This document shows positions 60,793 to 64,000 of a stretch of 64,000 bases of DNA, in pieces. The notes below the pieces were generated by a model, which was given only the letters and a program-made list of their open reading frames with translations, did no database searches and was not told where the DNA came from. The position numbers and the translations under genes are program-made. Position 1 is the stretch's first letter; the number at the start of each line of letters is the position of its first letter. The stretch spans positions 434,001 through 498,000 of the forward strand of contig NZ_JBCJKP010000001.1 of NCBI RefSeq assembly GCF_039503195.1, in the 5' to 3' direction. The stretch comes from Streptomyces mirabilis (GTDB lineage: Bacteria; Actinomycetota; Actinomycetes; Streptomycetales; Streptomycetaceae).

Positions 60793-61779
60793 GTGGGACG
60801 GCGCAAGGGCGGCATAGGGATCGCATTCGTCACGGGTGTGATGCTGGTGGGCGCGAGTGCCTGCGGCGGGGGCGGCAGTAACAAGGCGGGCGGAGACGAC
60901 GCGAAGGCGTCGGGAAAGCCGAGTGCGAGCGCCTCTCCGTCACCGACGAAGCCCGCGGGCCCGCCGATGCTGCTGGATACGATCACCCCACAGACGGGCA
61001 CCACGGTCGGCGTGGCCATGCCGATCTCGGTGATCTTCACAAACCCGGTGGCGGCAAAGGCACGGGCCACGGTCGAGAAGCACATGAAGGTGAGCGCCTC
61101 CCAACCGGTGGCCGGCGCATGGCACTGGATGGGCGACCAGCGCGCCGACTGGCGCCCCAAGACGTACTGGCCGTCCGGCACGAAGGTAAAGATCGACGCT
61201 GACATAAACGGCGTCAGCAACGGCAACGGGCGCTACGGCGTGCACAACTACACGCACACCTTCAACATCGGCGACGACGTGCGCGCGGACGTCTCGGTGA
61301 CCGGCCACACCATGAAGGTGACCCGGAACGGCAAGGCGGTGCGCACCCTGTCGATCAACGCGGGCAGCGCCCAGTATCCGACGTGGAACGGCACGATGGC
61401 CGTCATCGACAAGCAGGAGAAGGTCCACATGACCTCCTGCAGCGTCGGCATCAGCTGCGCAAAGGGCAGCCCCAACTACTACGACCTGACGCTGCCCTGG
61501 GACGTGCACCTGACCCAGTCCGGCACATACGTGCACTACTCGACCGGCGACCCCAACCCGGGCAGCGGCAGCGCCCGCGGCTCGCACGGCTGCGTCCATC
61601 TGTCCATGTCGGACGCCAAGTGGTTCTACGGCCAGGTCAAGCAGGGCGACCCCGTCACCATCACCGGCTCGCCCCGTGCCAAGGCGCCGGCCGACAACGG
61701 CTACGCCGACTTCAACCTGGGATGGGACCAGTGGCTCGCGGGCAGCGCGTCCGGGGAGGGGACGACCGCGACGCTGTGA
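60793..61779 (+). CDS. L,D-transpeptidase lipoprotein (YkuD)
   Basis: 328 residues from GTG 60793. Lipoprotein signal (VTGVMLVGASACGGGG, lipid Cys about residue 24), a Ser/Pro/Lys-rich linker, an Ig-like domain (TPQTGTTVGVAMPISVIFTN) and a YkuD catalytic domain: RTLSINAGSAQYPTWNGTMA, LPWDVHLTQSGTYVHYSTGD and ARGSHGCVHLSMSDAKWFYG with catalytic Cys267 in SHGC. It would form 3-3 cross-links in peptidoglycan from outside the membrane. The arrangement equals the LdtMt2-type enzymes of actinobacteria. Upstream frames (from 60445) are non-natural, so GTG 60793 is preferred. Confidence 0.92.
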   Translation: MGRRKGGIGIAFVTGVMLVGASACGGGGSNKAGGDDAKASGKPSASASPSPTKPAGPPMLLDTITPQTGTTVGVAMPISVIFTNPVAAKARATVEKHMKVSASQPVAGAWHWMGDQRADWRPKTYWPSGTKVKIDADINGVSNGNGRYGVHNYTHTFNIGDDVRADVSVTGHTMKVTRNGKAVRTLSINAGSAQYPTWNGTMAVIDKQEKVHMTSCSVGISCAKGSPNYYDLTLPWDVHLTQSGTYVHYSTGDPNPGSGSARGSHGCVHLSMSDAKWFYGQVKQGDPVTITGSPRAKAPADNGYADFNLGWDQWLAGSASGEGTTATL

Positions 61780-62582
61780 CGCGCTGCGGTGGCGGCGCCA
61801 GTCAGCAGTCGATGGTGTCGACCGCGAGGCCCAGCCCCGTACTCGCCCTTGGGCTGGCCGGAAACGTCCAGCCCTCCGGCACGCCCCACTCGTCCAACCG
61901 CTGGTCGACGTCAGCGGACAGGGGCACGGAACTCCCACATGAGCGCCGTCGCCTTGCGTGGCCGCGCCTGCTCCCGGCGCGTCGCGTGCACTCGCCGTCC
62001 CGTGATCGACATGGCGCCGGACAATATCCGCGGACAGTTCAACAGCGCATAGGCCAGGTGGGAGGGGTGGCGGGCGCGGTTCTTCGTCCACCAGGGTTGG
62101 GTGGCTGCGCGATCAGCTCCGCGAAACCGGTCGCACCCGGCCTCTCCCCCGGCCAGAGACCGACCCAACGATGACCGCGCCGGACCCGTGATCCGGCCTT
62201 TCCCACCCTCCGGGCCGCCGTGTCGGCCGGGAGTCGACCCATCGTGATCTGCGCGATCCGCACCTCGTGTCGGGCCCTCGCGCGCCACCACGAAACGGAG
62301 CAACTCGTCGCGGAGGCGGCCGGATTCAAGCAGCCGCTCGGCCAGGATCCGCGCTGGAACGAGTACGGCCAGTCGCTCTGCCGGATCGTGACGCACCACC
62401 GCCCCAGGAACGAGGACGCGGTCGTCGTCACCTCAGGTCCGGCGGCAGTCTCGCCACGCTCTGCGGCGCCCCGCTGTCCACGTCACCGGCGACCGTCGCA
62501 TGTGCTCACCTATCGCTGAGGCCGACCGCCCTCCCGGCCGCGGCCCGCCCGTCACGCCGTTCCCGGCACCACCCGGGGGCCG
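61780..62582. other. 800-bp region without an intact gene
   Basis: The minus strand around 61935-62090 reads ARHPSHLAYALLNCPRILSG and MSITGRRVHATRREQARPRK, which looks natural but unrecognised; the plus strand 62220-62400 reads LVAEAAGFKQPLGQDPRWNE. No complete gene could be supported. Confidence 0.35.
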
Positions 62583-63206
62583 CTACGCCCTGGCTCGCTC
62601 GGACGGCTCGGTCGCCGCCTTCGACGCCACCGGGGATGCGGTGAACAGCGCGTGGACGGCCGTGCGGACCTGGTCGGCGACCACCTCGGGCGTGGAGGCG
62701 TCGAGCTTGCCGTCCAGGTGCAGGAAGGCCAAGCCGTGGACCAGGGCCCACACCGTGGTCGACAGCGCGTCCGGATCGGCGTCGGGAAAGGTGTCCCGGA
62801 CGATGCCGCGGACGTATTCCGACAGGGCGGCGGTCGCCTCCACCCGCTCCTCGTTGCCCGGGTCGCAGGGCTCCGCGAACATCACCCGGAACATCGCCGG
62901 GTGATCGAGCGCGAATCGGACGTAGGCAACGGCGACCGCGGTGAGATCGTCAGGCGTCGCGGGCGCGGGATGCGCCGCGGTCAGGTATCCGGCGAGTTCG
63001 CGGTAGCCCTCGGCTGCAACGGAGGAGACGAGCGCGTCGCGGTCCGCGTAGTGGCGGTACGGGGCCGTCGCCGACACACCGGCCCGCCGTGCGACCGCCC
63101 GCAGGGACAGTCCGGCGCTGCCGTCCTCCTCCAGCAGCTCCCGCGCAGCGCGCAGGCAGGCGGCGCGCAGATCGCCGTGGTGGTACGAGTCATTCGCTTG
63201 TGGCAC
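62583..63206 (-). CDS. TetR-family repressor (WHG domain type)
   Basis: 207 residues from GTG 63206, with GGAGGG about eight bases upstream. HTH: HHGDLRAACLRAARELLEED, LRAVARRAGVSATAPYRHYA. C-terminal WHG/TetR_C_33-like domain (AVAYVRFALDHPAMFRVMFA, TTVWALVHGLAFLHLDGKLD). Divergent from an Old Yellow Enzyme gene; two 19-bp operator copies lie between them. Confidence 0.92.
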   Translation of the reverse strand: MPQANDSYHHGDLRAACLRAARELLEEDGSAGLSLRAVARRAGVSATAPYRHYADRDALVSSVAAEGYRELAGYLTAAHPAPATPDDLTAVAVAYVRFALDHPAMFRVMFAEPCDPGNEERVEATAALSEYVRGIVRDTFPDADPDALSTTVWALVHGLAFLHLDGKLDASTPEVVADQVRTAVHALFTASPVASKAATEPSERARA

Positions 63207-63221
63207 GGAACACCCTCCCTC

Positions 63222-63270
63222 ATGTTTACACCGCGCACATGGCCCGCCTAATGTGAACGGTGCACACATT
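63222..63270. promoter_or_regulatory. Two inverted operator copies, TetR/OYE intergenic region
   Basis: ATGTTTACACCGCGCACAT (63222-63240) and, on the other strand, ATGTGTGCACCGTTCACAT (63251-63269) agree at 15 of 19 positions. Each has ATGT/ACAT arms. They fill most of the space between the divergent starts. Confidence 0.7.
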
Positions 63271-63295
63271 GTAATCGACGGAGAGGAGAATCCGG

Positions 63296-64000
63296 ATGGC
63301 CAGCGAGCTTTTCTCACCGCTGTCCCTGCGCTCTGGGCAGGTACTGGGCAACCGGATCGCGAAGGCGGCCATGGAGGAGAACATGGCCGGCGACGGCCAG
63401 CTGCCCGATGGCCAGCTGCTGTCGCTGTACCGGCGCTGGGCCACCGGCGGCACCGGACTCCTGATCACCGGCAACGTCATGGTCCACGCCGAAGCACTGA
63501 CCGGTCCCGCCGGGGTCGTACTCGACGATGCCGCGCCGCTGGAGCCGTTCACCGAGTGGGCCAAGGCCGGCAAGTCCGGCGGTGGAGCGATGTGGATGCA
63601 GATCAATCACCCCGGCCGCCAGATCCAGGCGGACATGCCCGGCGTCGTGTGGGGCCCGTCCGCGGTGGGGGTCGACCTGGGAAAGCACAGCAGCCGTTTC
63701 GGTCGACCTGTCGCCATGACCCCCGAGCAGATCGAGGCCACGGTGACGCGGTACGCGGTCACGGCACACCGCGCCGAGAAGGCGGGGTTTGACGGTGTGG
63801 AGGTCCACGCCGCGCATGGTTACCTGCTTTCACAGTTCCTGTCCCCGCTGGTCAACCAACGCACCGACGAGTGGGGCGGGTCCCTGGAAAACCGGGCTCG
63901 GATGCTGTTGGACGTCGTCCGGGCCGTGCGCGCCGCCGTCTCGCCGTCCTTCGCGGTCGCGGTGAAGCTCAACTCCGCGGATTTTCAGCGGGGCGGATTC
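63296..64000 (+). CDS. NADH:flavin oxidoreductase (Old Yellow Enzyme family), partial
   Basis: Starts at ATG 63296 with GAGAGGAG seven bases upstream and runs off the window after 235 codons without a stop. OYE-family features: ELFSPLSLRSGQVLGNRIAK, AAMEENMAGDGQLPDGQLLS, MWMQINHPGRQIQADMPGVV and GFDGVEVHAAHGYLLSQFLS followed by SPLVNQRTDEWGGSLENRAR. FMN-dependent reductase of activated alkenes or a 2,4-dienoyl-CoA-reductase-like enzyme. Controlled by the divergent TetR protein. Confidence 0.93.
   Translation, partial: MASELFSPLSLRSGQVLGNRIAKAAMEENMAGDGQLPDGQLLSLYRRWATGGTGLLITGNVMVHAEALTGPAGVVLDDAAPLEPFTEWAKAGKSGGGAMWMQINHPGRQIQADMPGVVWGPSAVGVDLGKHSSRFGRPVAMTPEQIEATVTRYAVTAHRAEKAGFDGVEVHAAHGYLLSQFLSPLVNQRTDEWGGSLENRARMLLDVVRAVRAAVSPSFAVAVKLNSADFQRGGF

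Overview
The window is high-GC actinobacterial chromosome. The codon bias (G/C in third positions), frequent GTG starts, GTGA/ATGA stop-start overlaps, TetR/LacI/PaaX/GlxA/XRE regulators, RICIN-tailed secreted glycosidases and the IS set all point to Streptomyces or a close relative. The abundance of IS elements and broken accessory genes suggests an accessory or arm-like region. No tRNA, rRNA or CRISPR array was seen.

Layout. 0.1-4.9 kb: an Mrp/Mnh-type cation/proton antiporter operon followed by a YihY/BrkB-like membrane protein. 5-14.5 kb: a nested IS zone. It holds an IS701 relic, an intact IS701-like element with terminal inverted repeats and a CTAG target duplication, an IS5-type element whose ends enclose a VOC gene, a secreted beta-helix protein, relics of IS4, IS5 and IS110, and a HARBI1-type DDE transposase interrupted by a deleted TnpB element. 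The last lies inside a long inverted repeat that also encloses a PPOX-type flavoprotein gene. 14.6-21.1 kb: PaaX-type regulator, secreted alpha/beta hydrolase, MFS exporter, glyceraldehyde-3-phosphate dehydrogenase and a GlxA-type regulator. 21.2-35.1 kb: a gene graveyard with a TnpB gene stopped by one amber codon, an intact TnpB element, a third TnpB relic, a scrambled MarR gene and fragments of esterase, amidohydrolase, AsnC, MFS, SDR, TetR and IS genes. A few intact genes lie among them: DUF1062, an NTF2-like gene, and a TetR/SRPBCC pair with two palindromic operators.

35.4-41.7 kb: small secreted protein, VOC fragment, a transposon accessory protein with a truncated DDE transposase, a divergent SDR/XRE pair and a 723-residue protein with a TerD-like domain. 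42.4-53.0 kb: a LacI-controlled glycan-uptake locus with a GH63-like glycosidase, two ABC permeases, a lipoprotein binding protein, LacI and two secreted clan GH-A glycosidases. Four copies of the palindrome CGAACCGGTTCG sit in the divergent promoter region. The first secreted glycosidase gene is frameshifted. 53.3-64 kb: membrane protein, chimeric MFS relic, a TetR/MFS pair with mirrored operators and two NAD(P)-binding oxidoreductases, methyltransferase and integrase relics, a YkuD L,D-transpeptidase lipoprotein, and a TetR/OYE divergent pair with two operator copies; the OYE gene runs off the window.

I did not find a clearly new multi-gene system. The most unusual signals are (1) the MarR gene whose missing middle lies nearby, inverted and circularly permuted; (2) two cargo-like cases, a VOC gene between IS5 ends and a PPOX gene inside a HARBI1-IS inverted repeat; and (3) four TnpB derivatives at different decay stages, one apparently intact with a readable end hairpin and guide. 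All functional calls come from reading the sequence and from recall of families; no database search was run.
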